A DNA stretch of 34,352 bases from Candidatus Nanopelagicales bacterium (lineage in GTDB: Bacteria; Actinomycetota; Actinomycetes; S36-B12): positions 1 through 34,352 of the forward strand of contig JABAYF010000009.1 in assembly GCA_018609125.1 (NCBI GenBank), read 5' to 3'. The notes beneath the pieces are model-generated. The model made no database searches and had not been told where the DNA came from. It saw only the letters and a program-made list of their open reading frames with translations. Positions 22,282 through 33,809 of the stretch are shown in pieces (the first letter of the stretch is position 1; every line of letters starts with the position of its first letter). The position numbers and the translations under genes are program-made.

Positions 22282-24803
22282 GCCGACTGCGTGCCGCGCA
22301 ACCCACCTGGCAGGTGAATGCTGATGTAGTCATCGTGGGATCTGGCATCGCGGGCCTTACCTGCGCACTGCATGCCCGCCGCGCCGGTCTGCGAGTGCTC
22401 CTGGTCACGAAGGGACGCGTCGATGAGGGCTCTACTCGGTGGGCACAGGGTGGAATAGCTGCAGCTTTGGCCGAGGACGATTCGCCCGATGATCACATGC
22501 TGGACACCCTGGTGGCCGGAGCCGGCCTGTGCGACGAAGAAGCCGTTCGCCTGTTGGTGAATGAAGGGCCAGATGCAGTGCGTGGGCTCATTTCCTTGGG
22601 CGCTCAATTCGACACCGATGCCGATGGGGCTTTGGTCTTGACGCGCGAGGGCGGTCATCTGCGAGATCGCATTACCCACGCCGGCGGTGATGCCACCGGG
22701 GTAGAGATCAGCCGGGCCCTCGTGGCTGCGGTACTGGCCGATAACGGTATTGAGTTATTCGAGAATGCCCTGGCATTGGACCTTCTGCGCGATAAAGACG
22801 GTGCAGCGCAGGGTTTGTCCTTGCACATTATGGGCGAGGGTGCGATCGATGGAGTAGGTGCCGTGCTGGCTCCCTCAGTGGTGTTGGCCACCGGCGGCTT
22901 CGGCCAGGTGTATGCGCAGACAACGAATCCATCGGTGGCCACGGGCGACGGGCTTGCGCTGGCCATCCGTGCGGGCGCTCGCATCGCTGATGTGGAGTTC
23001 GTGCAGTTTCACCCCACTGTTATGTGGCTCGGCGAGCAAGCGCAGGGCCAGCAGCCATTGGTCTCAGAAGCGGTGCGCGGCGAGGGCGCAATACTGCGTG
23101 ATGCGCAAGGGGAGAGCTTTATGGCCGGCGAGCATCCGCTGGCAGATCTAGCGCCCCGCGACATCGTGTCACGAGCCATCATGCGGCGTATGTTGGATAG
23201 CGGCGTGCCGCACCTGTGGTTGGATGCCCGTGCGTTTGGATCTGCCAAATGGCAGCAGCGGTTTCCGTCAATCTATGCCTCCTGCATCGACCATGGGATT
23301 GATCCGGTTAACGAACTGATTCCGGTGGCACCGGCCTCTCACTATGTATCCGGCGGCGTGGGTACAGACCGCAATGGCCGCACCACAATTCCGGGGCTGT
23401 ACGCCTGTGGCGAGGTTGCCTGCACCGGAGTTCACGGGGCAAATCGCTTGGCATCCAATTCACTTCTGGAAGGTCTCGTTTTCGCTGAGCGCATCGCGCA
23501 GATGCTTGCCCGACGCATGGATATATCAGCACCTGTCGTTCCGGACGAGGTGGTCGTTGACTTGGTTTCCACGCACGAGCGACCTGCAATGCAGCACATC
23601 ATGTCGGTGAACGCAGGCGTGCTTCGCAGTGCGGCAACCCTGGCTGTGGCTGAAGAGCAATTGGCAGCGATCGCAGCAGACTCTCACGGTGAACCTTGCA
23701 CGCAGGATTGGGAAACAACCAATTTGTTGCAGGTGTCCACCGCACTGGTTGAGCATGCCTACATCAGATTAGAAACCCGCGGGTCGCATTGGCGTGAGGA
23801 TTATCCGATCCGCGATGACGCGCATTTTCAGGTGCGATTGCTCAGCAATCTCACCCCCGACGGTCAATGGATGACCGCTCGTGAGACGGTGACCTCCATG
23901 ATCGCCGAGGAGGTCAGCAGCAATAGTGCAGAAGTAATCAAGATGCTGACTGATTCTGGTCTTGACCCCGACGCCATGCGTGCCCTGGTCCGCATGGCTA
24001 TCGCCGAGGATCTCGATGGCGGTGTCGATGTCACGAGTGAGGCAACGGTGCCGCGCGGACAAAGATCCCGCCTGCACCTGGTTGCTCGCGCTAGTGGAGT
24101 AGTGGCCGGGGTAGGTGTGGCCGGTCTGGTCTTCATTGAATCTGCCAAGGACCGTTTGGATCTCACCTTTGCGCGGTCCGATTGCGCATCGGTGGTGTCA
24201 GGCGATGTCATCCTCTCCGCCGTCGGGTCAACGCGAGACCTGCTTCTCGCTGAACGCACCGCCCTAAATCTGCTCGGTCATCTGTCCGGTATCGCCACTG
24301 CCACGGCCGAGTGGGCGCGGGCCATCGAAGGTACCGGTGCACGCGTTCGCGATACACGAAAGACGATGCCGGGGCTGCGGGCGTTGCAGAAGTATGCGGT
24401 GCGATGTGGGGGCGGGGTGAACCATCGGATGTCACTGTCCGATGCAGCATTAGTAAAGGACAACCACGTGGTCTCTGCCGGGGGGGTTGCCACAGCGTTC
24501 AACTCGGTGCGGGGCGCATTTCCGGGAATCCCCATCGAAGTCGAGGTGGATTCCCTCGATCAACTCAACGAGGTCTTGGATGCAGGGGCGGATCTGGTGC
24601 TGTTGGACAACTTCACCATTTCTGACACAGTCGAGGCTGTTCGGCGAACCAAGGGCCGCGCACGGCTGGAGGCCTCCGGTGGGCTTACCTTGGAGACGGC
24701 GCGTGCATTTGCCCAGACAGGCGTGGACTTTCTCGCTGTTGGGGCGCTCACGCATTCGGCGCCGGTGCTCGATATCGGTGCAGATCTTGAGGAGATCGCA
24801 TGA
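22278..24803 (+). CDS. nadB-nadC: fused L-aspartate oxidase / nicotinate-nucleotide pyrophosphorylase
   Basis: One 841-residue frame holds two complete enzymes of NAD synthesis. Residues 1 to about 550 are NadB: FAD motif VIVGSGIAGL (18-27), GSTRWAQGGIAAAL, His245 in EFVQFHPT, Arg294 in DLAPRD, His355 in SHYVSGG and Arg390 in HGANRLASNSLLEG, which match the E. coli active site as I recall it. Residues from about 560 are NadC: RDTRKTMPGLR (691-701), KYAVRCGGGVNHR (705-717), KDNH (727-730), EVEVD (754-758) and LLDN (775-778), plus a normal C-terminus. No stop or Shine-Dalgarno-spaced restart exists at the junction, although GAGGAGG (23907-23913) sits 29 nt before an in-frame ATG (23943). GTG/ATG overlaps tie it to panC and coaX. 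NadA is not here. Confidence 0.93.
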   Translation: MSRLRAAQPTWQVNADVVIVGSGIAGLTCALHARRAGLRVLLVTKGRVDEGSTRWAQGGIAAALAEDDSPDDHMLDTLVAGAGLCDEEAVRLLVNEGPDAVRGLISLGAQFDTDADGALVLTREGGHLRDRITHAGGDATGVEISRALVAAVLADNGIELFENALALDLLRDKDGAAQGLSLHIMGEGAIDGVGAVLAPSVVLATGGFGQVYAQTTNPSVATGDGLALAIRAGARIADVEFVQFHPTVMWLGEQAQGQQPLVSEAVRGEGAILRDAQGESFMAGEHPLADLAPRDIVSRAIMRRMLDSGVPHLWLDARAFGSAKWQQRFPSIYASCIDHGIDPVNELIPVAPASHYVSGGVGTDRNGRTTIPGLYACGEVACTGVHGANRLASNSLLEGLVFAERIAQMLARRMDISAPVVPDEVVVDLVSTHERPAMQHIMSVNAGVLRSAATLAVAEEQLAAIAADSHGEPCTQDWETTNLLQVSTALVEHAYIRLETRGSHWREDYPIRDDAHFQVRLLSNLTPDGQWMTARETVTSMIAEEVSSNSAEVIKMLTDSGLDPDAMRALVRMAIAEDLDGGVDVTSEATVPRGQRSRLHLVARASGVVAGVGVAGLVFIESAKDRLDLTFARSDCASVVSGDVILSAVGSTRDLLLAERTALNLLGHLSGIATATAEWARAIEGTGARVRDTRKTMPGLRALQKYAVRCGGGVNHRMSLSDAALVKDNHVVSAGGVATAFNSVRGAFPGIPIEVEVDSLDQLNEVLDAGADLVLLDNFTISDTVEAVRRTKGRARLEASGGLTLETARAFAQTGVDFLAVGALTHSAPVLDIGADLEEIA

Positions 24804-25558
24804 CCCTGCTAGCCATTGATGTGGGTAATACCAACACCGTGATCGGTCTGTTTGATGGTGATGTACTCACCGAGTCGTGGCGAATCAAGACCGATCCGCG
24901 CGCCACGGCCGATGAAATGGCCCTGACCTTCCGGGGTTTGCTGGACGGGTCACCCACCATCACCGGGGTAGTGCTGTGTTCGACAGTTCCTTCAGTGCTC
25001 CATGAAATGCGCGGCATGTTCCATCGCTACCACGACAACGTGCCCACGATCATCATCGAACCGGGCACCAAGACCGGCGTGCCGGTTCTGACCGATAATC
25101 CCAAAGAAGTCGGTGCGGATCGCATCGTCAACACCATCGCGGCCCACCATGCCTATGGCGGCCCGTGCATCGTTGTTGACTTTGGCACCTCCACCAACCT
25201 CGATGTTGTTAGCGCAAAGGGTGAGTTTCTCGGGGGAGCGCTGGCCCCCGGAATCGAAATCTCCATCGATGCTCTGGCACAGCGGGCTGCTCAACTGCGC
25301 AAGGTTGAACTTGTTCGACCTCGCTCGGTGATTGGCAAGAACACCGTTGAGGCATTGCAGGCCGGCGCACTCTATGGCTTCGCCGGGCAGGTGGATGGTC
25401 TCGTGCGTCGCATCATTGGCGAAATCGGCCCCGTCACCGCTGTGGTAGCAACCGGTGGCCTTGCGCCGGTGGTCGTGGCGGAGTCGGAGTGCATCACCCA
25501 TCATGACCCAGACCTCACCCTGGTCGGTCTGCGTTTGGTGTACGCGAAGAACGCCTAG
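24800..25558 (+). CDS. coaX: type III pantothenate kinase
   Basis: A 252-residue ASKHA-fold kinase for the first step of CoA synthesis from pantothenate. Motifs are [15 protein letters not shown] (4-18, catalytic aspartate and phosphate loop), [15 protein letters not shown] (97-111), [13 protein letters not shown] and [12 protein letters not shown], and VATGGLAP near the C-terminus. The usual TATTFD-type segment reads TSTNLD. The ATG overlaps the nadB-nadC stop as ATGA, which couples CoA and NAD synthesis genes. It is the last gene of the operon; lysS starts 38 nt later with its own candidate promoter. Confidence 0.95.
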   Translation: MTLLAIDVGNTNTVIGLFDGDVLTESWRIKTDPRATADEMALTFRGLLDGSPTITGVVLCSTVPSVLHEMRGMFHRYHDNVPTIIIEPGTKTGVPVLTDNPKEVGADRIVNTIAAHHAYGGPCIVVDFGTSTNLDVVSAKGEFLGGALAPGIEISIDALAQRAAQLRKVELVRPRSVIGKNTVEALQAGALYGFAGQVDGLVRRIIGEIGPVTAVVATGGLAPVVVAESECITHHDPDLTLVGLRLVYAKNA

Positions 25559-25582
25559 CGCTTGCACGCATGTGTTGGCCGA

Positions 25583-25588
25583 TAGCCT
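25583..25588 (+). promoter_or_regulatory. candidate -10 element (TAGCCT) of lysS
   Basis: TAGCCT is followed by 8 nt and the GTG at 25597. No Shine-Dalgarno sequence is visible, so lysS may be leaderless. A TTGCAC at 25562-25567 is 15 nt upstream, a short spacing for a -35 element. Confidence 0.4.
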
Positions 25589-25596
25589 TACCTATT

Positions 25597-27090
25597 GTGA
25601 GCGATGTCGACGACCTTCCGGAGCAAATGCTGATCCGTCGCCAGAAGCGGCAGCAACTGATCGACTCTGGGCGCGAGGCGTACCCGGTGGCTCTGCCGAT
25701 CACCCACACCATCGGACAGATTCGTCAGGCTTATCCCGATCTTGCTATCGACTCCCAGACGGGGGAGCAGGTAGGGGTGAGTGGTCGAATCATTTTCCAG
25801 CGCAATACCGGCAAGCTGTGTTTCGCCACGATTCGAGCCGGCACGGGAGAAGAACTTCAGGTCATGATCTCGGTGGCATCGGTGGGTGAAGAAGAACTTC
25901 AGTCGTGGAAACACCTGGTCGATATCGGCGACCAGGTGTTCGTGCGCGGTGAGGTCATCACCTCCAAGCGTGGTGAACTTTCGGTCATGGCCGAGGAGTG
26001 GCGAATGGCCGCAAAGTCCCTGCGCCCGCTACCTGTGGCACATAAGCCCCTGACCGAAGAAACTCGCGTGCGCCAACGCTATGTCGACCTCATCGTGCGT
26101 CCGGAGGCCCGGCACATTGCACGTACCCGAATTGACATGATTGCCAGTCTCAGGCGCGGCCTGACCGACCGGGACTACCTGGAGATCGAAACCCCGATGC
26201 TGCAGACCATGCACGGGGGAGCCTCTGCGCGACCCTTCGTTACCCGTTCCAATGCTTTCGATCTAGAGCTTTATTTGCGCATCGCACCGGAACTCTTTCT
26301 GAAGCGGGCTGTGGTGGGCGGGCTGGAGCGCGTCTTTGAGATCAATCGAAATTTTCGCAATGAGGGTGCCGATTCCACTCACTCACCGGAGTTCGCGATG
26401 CTGGAGTTCTATCAGGCTTACGCTGACTATCGGGTGATGGCGACGATCACGCGCGAGTTGATTCAGCAGGCCGCGTTGACCACGACCGGCGGGCTCGTGG
26501 TGACTCACACTGATGGCAGCGAACACGACCTCTCGGGTACCTGGGCCGAGATTGACCTGTATGAGGCAACATCGGCGGCACTGGGCCAGCACATCACGCC
26601 GGAGACACCTCGCGATCAACTACTTTCTTGGTGTTCAGACACCGACATTGATGTTGCTCCCCAATGGGTTTGCGGAAAACTTGTGGAAGAACTCTTCGAA
26701 TATTATGTGATTCCTACGCTGACCGGCCCAACCTTCGTCTTCAACTACCCCGTCGACACATCACCTCTCGTCCGCGCGCACCGGGACAGGCCGGGTGTGG
26801 TGGAAAAGTGGGATTTATACGTCAACGGTTATGAACAGGCCACCGGATATTCAGAGTTGGTAGACCCGGTGATTCAACGTCAACGGTTGACCGAGCAAGC
26901 CCAACTGGGTGCCGGCGGTGATGCCGAGGCAATGCCACTTGACGAAGATTTTTTGCGCGCATTGGAAATCGGCATGCCACCCAGCGGTGGTGTCGGGCTG
27001 GGCATTGATCGGCTACTCATGTCGCTCACCGGTCTGGGCATCCGCGAGACGATTCTCTTTCCGTTGGTCAAACCCGAGGCGACCCAGTGA
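25597..27090 (+). CDS. lysS: lysyl-tRNA synthetase, class II
   Basis: A 497-residue class II synthetase. The N-terminal anticodon-binding OB fold covers about residues 50-160 ([12 protein letters not shown] to LSVMAEEW). The catalytic core has motif 1 near [27 protein letters not shown], motif 2 [24 protein letters not shown] and motif 3 [15 protein letters not shown]. Length is normal. The GTG at 25597 is preferred over an upstream ATG at 25570 because the added residues look like non-coding spacer and a candidate -10 hexamer would lie inside. The GNAT gene overlaps its stop by 4 nt. Confidence 0.96.
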   Translation: MSDVDDLPEQMLIRRQKRQQLIDSGREAYPVALPITHTIGQIRQAYPDLAIDSQTGEQVGVSGRIIFQRNTGKLCFATIRAGTGEELQVMISVASVGEEELQSWKHLVDIGDQVFVRGEVITSKRGELSVMAEEWRMAAKSLRPLPVAHKPLTEETRVRQRYVDLIVRPEARHIARTRIDMIASLRRGLTDRDYLEIETPMLQTMHGGASARPFVTRSNAFDLELYLRIAPELFLKRAVVGGLERVFEINRNFRNEGADSTHSPEFAMLEFYQAYADYRVMATITRELIQQAALTTTGGLVVTHTDGSEHDLSGTWAEIDLYEATSAALGQHITPETPRDQLLSWCSDTDIDVAPQWVCGKLVEELFEYYVIPTLTGPTFVFNYPVDTSPLVRAHRDRPGVVEKWDLYVNGYEQATGYSELVDPVIQRQRLTEQAQLGAGGDAEAMPLDEDFLRALEIGMPPSGGVGLGIDRLLMSLTGLGIRETILFPLVKPEATQ

Positions 27091-27611
27091 ATGCGCAATT
27101 TGAGGCCAACGAGCACGCCATCATTGTTCGGACCGCTCGGACCCCAGATGTTTCCGCCATACGTTCCCTGATTAGTTCCTACACCGACGACGGACGTCTC
27201 ATGGCCAAGGCGCAGGTCACCTTATTTGAAAGCGTGCAGGAGTTCGTCGTTGCCGAATCTGGTGGGCGCATTGTGGGATGTGGTGCGCTGCACGTGATGT
27301 GGGAAGATCTCGCCGAGGTTCGAAGCCTCGCGGTGGAGCCGACTCTGATGGGTCAGGGGGTGGGTTCGGCCATGCTTACCACGCTTATTGAACGTGCCCG
27401 CAACATCGGTGTGCGACGAGTGTTCTGTCTCACCTTTGAGACGAAATTCTTCGGTGGCCACGATTTCGAAGTAATCGACAGCGCACCGGTCACCCACGAA
27501 GTGTTCGAGCAGTTACTGCAAAGTTATGACCAGGGTGTCGCGGAGTTTCTTGACCTCGAGCGGGTAAAACCCAATACGTTGGGCAACTTTCGGATGCTGC
27601 GTCGGCTATAG
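27087..27611 (+). CDS. argA: GNAT amino-acid N-acetyltransferase (mycobacterial-type N-acetylglutamate synthase)
   Basis: A 174-residue single-domain GNAT protein. Motif A is [21 protein letters not shown] (about 73-93), with the acetyl-CoA pyrophosphate loop [20 protein letters not shown] and a C-terminal region with LPNFRML-like NTLGNFRML match the short actinobacterial N-acetylglutamate synthase typified by Rv2747. This enzyme acetylates glutamate with acetyl-CoA in the first step of arginine synthesis. The GTG start overlaps the lysS stop as GTGA, so it is translationally coupled to a tRNA synthetase and away from other arg genes. Substrate assignment rests on overall similarity and length and is probable, not certain. 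Confidence 0.78.
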   Translation: MNAQFEANEHAIIVRTARTPDVSAIRSLISSYTDDGRLMAKAQVTLFESVQEFVVAESGGRIVGCGALHVMWEDLAEVRSLAVEPTLMGQGVGSAMLTTLIERARNIGVRRVFCLTFETKFFGGHDFEVIDSAPVTHEVFEQLLQSYDQGVAEFLDLERVKPNTLGNFRMLRRL

Positions 27612-27614
27612 AGT
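27609..27614 (+). promoter_or_regulatory. candidate -10 element (TAGAGT) of the amidase gene
   Basis: TAGAGT, part of TATAGAGT at the end of the GNAT gene, is followed by 6 nt and the ATG at 27621. The spacing supports the ATG over the in-frame GTG at 27615. Confidence 0.4.
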
Positions 27615-27620
27615 GTGGCC

Positions 27621-28415
27621 ATGATGGGAAGCGCACGTCGAACTGCTGGCATCGCCGCAGGTGTGGTCGCGTCGGCAATGCTGGTCGCCTCGCTAGGGCC
27701 TATCGCGCAGGCTGACCCCGTGGTGGCCGAACAGTTGCGGGCAAAAAAGCCGTTACGCGGCATCACTATTGCGCTAGATCCGGGCCATCAATTAGGAAAT
27801 TCAAACCCGGCGTTCGCATCGAAATTGGCGCAGACCCGCTTCAACGGAACGATCACCAAGGGCTGCAACACCACGGGTACGGCAACGAACTCCGGATTCC
27901 CTGAAGCAACGTTCGTCTACAAGGTGACCAGGCGGGTGAAGAAGAGACTGGAGCGGCAGGGGGCGACAGTAAAAATGACGCGCACCACGAACTCCTACCA
28001 ACGGTGGGGGCCCTGCGTGTGGAAGCGCGGTCAGTTCGGTGCCAAGGTGCGTGCAGACATGCTGCTCTCCGTGCACGCCGATGGCGGTCCGGCTTCGGGC
28101 AAAGGGTTCTTCGTCATCGTTCCAGGTCTGGTGCCAGGCTGGACCGACGATATTGCGGCCAAATCCCAGCGCTACGGAAAGCGGCTGATTGAGGGCATGG
28201 CGAAGGCAGGGGCAACCCGATCGACCTACATCAGCGGCCAAACCCTGGTGTGGAATGACGTGACCACACTGAACTTCTCCGATGTGCCAGCCGTGCTCGT
28301 TGAGGTGGGAAACATGCGCAATGCCGAAGAGGCTCGCCTCATGCGCACCCGCCAGGGCCAAAACGACTATGCGGCCTGGCTGGTAGCCGGGGTGAAGGCG
28401 GCGGTACGCCGTTAG
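27621..28415 (+). CDS. N-acetylmuramoyl-L-alanine amidase (Amidase_3)
   Basis: A 264-residue secreted zinc amidase that cleaves the bond between MurNAc and the peptide stem. A signal peptide is visible (residues 1-31, hydrophobic AGIAAGVVASAMLVASLG and a cleavable AQA-D site). Zinc ligands are His56 in ALDPGH, Glu95 in GFPEATF and His152 in SVHADG; the catalytic glutamate is Glu228 in LVEVGNMRN. Two cysteines (Cys82 and Cys132) could form a disulfide. There is no cell-wall-binding domain; the organisation resembles mycobacterial Ami1/Rv3717. The GTG at 27615 is an alternative start. It is followed by a 220-bp gap before clpC. Confidence 0.92.
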   Translation: MMGSARRTAGIAAGVVASAMLVASLGPIAQADPVVAEQLRAKKPLRGITIALDPGHQLGNSNPAFASKLAQTRFNGTITKGCNTTGTATNSGFPEATFVYKVTRRVKKRLERQGATVKMTRTTNSYQRWGPCVWKRGQFGAKVRADMLLSVHADGGPASGKGFFVIVPGLVPGWTDDIAAKSQRYGKRLIEGMAKAGATRSTYISGQTLVWNDVTTLNFSDVPAVLVEVGNMRNAEEARLMRTRQGQNDYAAWLVAGVKAAVRR

Positions 28416-28635
28416 GGCCCCAGGCTCACCCGCGGCCGGGAATAACCCCGGTTCGTGAGGCGTTATGCGAAAGGCGGGCAATACGAGGGAGATTTGAGGT
28501 CACAATCTGGCGCCCCCTCGCCACCTGGCCCGTGCGGTACTAACATCGGTAGCGGGAACGAGCGCGGGCTGCACATGCGTCGTACTCATGAACCGACGAA
28601 TACGGCCACGACGCTGCAACGGTAGGGAGATAAAG
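28416..28635 (+). promoter_or_regulatory. upstream region of clpC with candidate promoter and leader hairpin
   Basis: This 220-bp gap, the longest in the window, holds no gene. A TAACAT hexamer (28541-28546, within TACTAACAT) is a candidate -10 element with no clear -35. GCGTCGT (28577-28583) and ACGACGC (28608-28614) are perfect inverted repeats that could form a stem in the mRNA leader just before the Shine-Dalgarno AGGGAGA (28624-28630). TGCGAAAGGCG (28466-28476) resembles a ClgR-type box only partially. ClgR and HspR/CtsR-type control of clpC is known in Gram-positive bacteria, but none is demonstrated here. Confidence 0.4.
28435..28455 (+). terminator. weak hairpin downstream of the amidase gene
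   Basis: GGCCGGG and CCCGGTT enclose a short A/T-rich loop, giving a stem of five GC pairs plus two G-U pairs. No T-run follows, so termination would be inefficient or factor-dependent. Exact bounds are approximate. Confidence 0.3.
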
Positions 28636-31140
<2,505 letters not shown>

Positions 31141-31160
31141 CGCTGAGGCCTGATCCGTTC

Positions 31161-31634
31161 ATGTCACGTCGGGGGCCGCTGATTCCGGGGATGCGTGAGT
31201 ATGACGCTCCCCGGCGTCGGCGGGGTTCGGCGCTGTGGCTGTGGAGTGGCGTGGGCGTCGTTTCGGTGGTCCTCTTGGTCGTGGTTGGGGGTATCGCCGC
31301 CGGTATCGGCCCGCTGCGCAGCCTGGGCGTGGTCGAAACGCCACTGACCGCCCTGAACTGGCGGGCCACGGATGACCCTGAGGTACTTCAGGTGGCGGTC
31401 GCCTTACCCGACTCGGGGCTGTGTACCGGCGATGAAGTGCGGGTGCGGGTTTTGGAGCGGCCTCGGGTGGTCGAAATGACCGCATATCGGGCGGCACCGC
31501 GCAGCAGCGATGAGTGCGCCGGAGTGGGTATCGCCGGGGATCGCACCTGGGTCGACGTGGAGTTGGCCAACCCCCTGGGTGAGCGCAGTATTATCGCAAT
31601 GCCGGGGCGAATCCCGCTGCTTATCGAGCCGTAG
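31161..31634 (+). CDS. single-TM anchored protein of unknown function
   Basis: A 157-residue protein with an arginine-rich cytosolic N-terminus (AxRRRRG), one TM helix at about 25-49 and an extracytoplasmic domain of about 105 residues. The soluble part has strand-like segments (TALNWRATDDPEVLQVAVALPDSG, VRVRVLERPRVVEMTAYRAA, RTWVDVELANPLGERSII) and two cysteines (in GLCTGDE and DECAG) that could form a disulfide, suggesting a small beta-sandwich. I do not recognise the family. It lies 20 nt after clpC and 36 nt before ftsE. Confidence 0.65.
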   Translation: MSRRGPLIPGMREYDAPRRRRGSALWLWSGVGVVSVVLLVVVGGIAAGIGPLRSLGVVETPLTALNWRATDDPEVLQVAVALPDSGLCTGDEVRVRVLERPRVVEMTAYRAAPRSSDECAGVGIAGDRTWVDVELANPLGERSIIAMPGRIPLLIEP

Positions 31635-31658
31635 GCCAGATCCCAGTGGTCGGTCGCT

Positions 31659-31664
31659 TACACT
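31659..31664 (+). promoter_or_regulatory. candidate -10 element (TACACT), leaderless start of ftsE
   Basis: TACACT is followed by 6 nt and the GTG at 31671. No Shine-Dalgarno sequence lies between. This would let ftsE-ftsX-smpB be transcribed separately from clpC. Confidence 0.4.
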
Positions 31665-31670
31665 CAGCAG

Positions 31671-32360
31671 GTGATTCTGTTCGAGCAGGTAACCAAGATT
31701 TACCCCAGCCAGACCCGTCCCGCCCTGGAAGACATCTCCTTGGAGATCGAAAAGGGCGAGTTCGTGTTCTTGGTGGGTTCGTCAGGCTCGGGCAAATCCA
31801 CTTTTCTTCGCCTTACCTTGAAAGAGGAGCGGCCTACCCAGGGCAAGGTGTGGGTGGCCGGCAAGGACCTCACCCGGTTGTCGAACTGGAAGGTTCCTAG
31901 CCTGCGTCGTCAAATTGGCACGGTCTTTCAAGATTTCCGGCTGCTGCCGAACAAAACGGTATCGGCCAACGTGGCGTTCGCCCTGGAGGTGATTGGTCGC
32001 CCACAAAGTCAGATCAAGCGCATCGTGCCTGAGGTGTTGGAGCTGGTCGGGTTGGAAGGCAAGGAGGGGCGCATGCCTGATGAACTCAGTGGTGGAGAGC
32101 AGCAGCGCGTAGCGATTGCGCGGGCGTTTGTGAATAAGCCAGCGATCCTCATTGCTGATGAACCCACCGGAAACCTCGACCCTTCAACGTCAGTGGGCAT
32201 CATGAAACTGCTTGATCGCATCAACCGCACGGGCACCACCGTGGTCATGGCCACGCACGATGCGGCGATTGTGGATCAGATGCGCCGACGGGTGATTGAA
32301 CTTGAGCGCGGGCACCTTGTGCGCGATCAGTCCCGCGGTGTCTACGGATACGCGAGGTAG
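31671..32360 (+). CDS. ftsE: cell division ATP-binding protein FtsE
   Basis: A 229-residue ABC ATPase that works with FtsX to activate peptidoglycan hydrolases at the septum. Walker A is GSSGSGKST (36-44), the Q-loop is in [10 protein letters not shown], the signature is LSGGEQQR (139-146), and Walker B is [12 protein letters not shown] (159-170), with ATHDAAIVD as the H-loop. The sequence matches FtsE more closely than LolD-type proteins in the N-terminus ([21 protein letters not shown]) and in gene order. The GTG start is 6 nt behind a candidate -10. In many actinobacteria prfB directly precedes ftsE; here an unknown TM protein does. Confidence 0.96.
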   Translation: MILFEQVTKIYPSQTRPALEDISLEIEKGEFVFLVGSSGSGKSTFLRLTLKEERPTQGKVWVAGKDLTRLSNWKVPSLRRQIGTVFQDFRLLPNKTVSANVAFALEVIGRPQSQIKRIVPEVLELVGLEGKEGRMPDELSGGEQQRVAIARAFVNKPAILIADEPTGNLDPSTSVGIMKLLDRINRTGTTVVMATHDAAIVDQMRRRVIELERGHLVRDQSRGVYGYAR

Positions 32361-32366
32361 GGCGGT

Positions 32367-33275
32367 ATGCGCACAACTTTTGTTGCCAGTGAGGTGGGCA
32401 ACGGCCTGCGCCGCAACCTCACGATGACCCTGGCGGTCGTGATCACCGTGGGTGTTTCCCTCGCTCTGTTCGGCGTGTCACTGCTCGTGCGCGCTCAGGT
32501 CGACACCATGAAGGACTTTTGGTACGACAAGGTGGAGGTGTCACTTTTTCTCTGCAATGAGAATTCAGATACACCGTCCTGTTCGAACGGTGCTGTCACC
32601 GATGCCCAGCGCGAGCAGATCCGCGCCGACCTAGAATCCCTGCGGCCATTGGTGCAGGACATCTTCTTTGAATCCCAGGAAGAGGCCTACGCCCGTTTCG
32701 TGGAGCAGTACGCGAATTCGCCCATCGTTGACAACGTCACCCCCGATGCGCTGCCGGAATCCTTTCGGGTGAGTCTTTCTGATCCCACCCAGTACGACAT
32801 CGTGGCATCAGCATTTGTGGGCAGGCCAGGTGTGGAACAGGTCAATGATCAACGGGCATTCTTGGATCGATTCTTCCAGTTACTTGGTGGGCTGCAGGTT
32901 ATTGCGCTGGTCATCGCGATGGCCATGCTGGTGGTCACGGTTTTGCTCATCGTTAACACCATGCGGGTTGCTGCGTTTAGCCGGCGAAGAGAAACCGGAA
33001 TCATGCGCTTGGTGGGCGCATCCAATTTCTATATTCAATTGCCGTTCCTTCTCGAAGCGGCGATTGCTGCGGCCGTGGGAGCAGTGATTGCGACCGGTGG
33101 GTTGATTTTGGTGAAGGTGCTGATCATTGACAATGTGCTTGCACCCGCATTCCAATTCACCGCGTTCATTGGCTGGGATTCAGTGACGGCAGTTGTTCCC
33201 ATTCTGTTTATTGTCGGCATTGGCCTGTCATCATTGGCAGCATTTTTCACCCTGCGCAAATATTTGCGGGTCTAA
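32367..33275 (+). CDS. ftsX: cell division protein FtsX
   Basis: A 302-residue permease-like partner of FtsE. The N-terminal TM helix is at about 19-41, a large extracytoplasmic domain with two cysteines (Cys63 and Cys72) spans 42-170, and three further TM helices are near 175-198, 222-252 and 272-295. [23 protein letters not shown] (about 197-219) is the conserved cytoplasmic coupling loop. The start is ATG 32367, 6 nt after ftsE, with a GGGCGG stretch upstream. No hydrolase partner of the M23 or NlpC/P60 type follows; smpB does, 2 nt later. Confidence 0.95.
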   Translation: MRTTFVASEVGNGLRRNLTMTLAVVITVGVSLALFGVSLLVRAQVDTMKDFWYDKVEVSLFLCNENSDTPSCSNGAVTDAQREQIRADLESLRPLVQDIFFESQEEAYARFVEQYANSPIVDNVTPDALPESFRVSLSDPTQYDIVASAFVGRPGVEQVNDQRAFLDRFFQLLGGLQVIALVIAMAMLVVTVLLIVNTMRVAAFSRRRETGIMRLVGASNFYIQLPFLLEAAIAAAVGAVIATGGLILVKVLIIDNVLAPAFQFTAFIGWDSVTAVVPILFIVGIGLSSLAAFFTLRKYLRV

Positions 33276-33277
33276 CC

Positions 33278-33757
33278 GTGCCCCGCGAAATCGGGCGTAA
33301 GTTGATTGCGCAGAACCGTCGGGCACGACACGACTATTCCATTGACTCCAGCCTTGAAGCTGGCATTGTGCTCACCGGTACTGAAGTGAAGTCGTTGCGT
33401 GCGGGCCGGGCCACGCTCACCGATGGATACGCCACCATCGATAACGGCGAGGTGTGGCTGCGCGGGGTGCACATTCCGGAGTACTCCATGGGCACCTGGA
33501 CCAATCATGAGCCTCGGCGTGCCCGCAAGCTACTGCTGCGCGCAGAAGAAATAAAGAAACTCATCCACCGCACCCAGGTGAAGGGCTTCACTCTCGTGCC
33601 GATCAGCCTGTATTTCAAGGACGGCTACGCCAAGGTCGAAATCGCGTTGGCAACGGGGCGCAAATCTCACGACAAGCGCCACGCCATCGCCGAACGCGAA
33701 AGCAAACGTGAGGCAGCAAAGGCGATGGGTCGCCGCGCCAAAGGAATCACCGACTAG
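33278..33757 (+). CDS. smpB: SsrA-binding protein SmpB
   Basis: A 159-residue partner of tmRNA in ribosome rescue. It has the oligonucleotide-binding core ([81 protein letters not shown]) and the basic C-terminal tail ([28 protein letters not shown]) that enters the mRNA channel. The GTG start follows ftsX after 2 nt. An ssrA gene often lies near smpB, but I see none in the remaining sequence. A GC-rich hairpin follows at 33779-33795. Confidence 0.96.
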   Translation: MPREIGRKLIAQNRRARHDYSIDSSLEAGIVLTGTEVKSLRAGRATLTDGYATIDNGEVWLRGVHIPEYSMGTWTNHEPRRARKLLLRAEEIKKLIHRTQVKGFTLVPISLYFKDGYAKVEIALATGRKSHDKRHAIAERESKREAAKAMGRRAKGITD

Positions 33758-33778
33758 CACTTCGGATTAATTCCGTTC

Positions 33779-33795
33779 GGCGCTGCTAGAGCGCC
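33779..33795. terminator. hairpin between convergent smpB and the DUF1996-type gene
   Basis: GGCGCT (33779-33784) and AGCGCC (33790-33795) form a perfect 6-bp stem with a 5-nt loop in the 52-bp gap between two convergent genes. No T-run follows in either direction. A likely bidirectional termination or stabilising structure. Confidence 0.45.
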
Positions 33796-33809
33796 TGGGC
33801 GGGCGTGGT

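Noticed and set aside
23907-23945. Independent nadC start at ATG 23943
   Set aside because: The GAGGAGG is 29 nt upstream of the ATG, far beyond usual spacing, and the GTG at 23926 at suitable spacing is out of frame and meets a stop after three codons. A fusion is the simpler reading.
28571-28614. Possible tRNA-like or riboswitch structure before clpC
   Set aside because: Only one 7-bp stem is clear; there is no T-loop, anticodon arm or known riboswitch core.
33758-33809. ssrA (tmRNA) gene behind smpB
   Set aside because: The gap is only 52 bp and no tRNA-like acceptor or tag reading frame can be found there or in the adjoining minus-strand gene.
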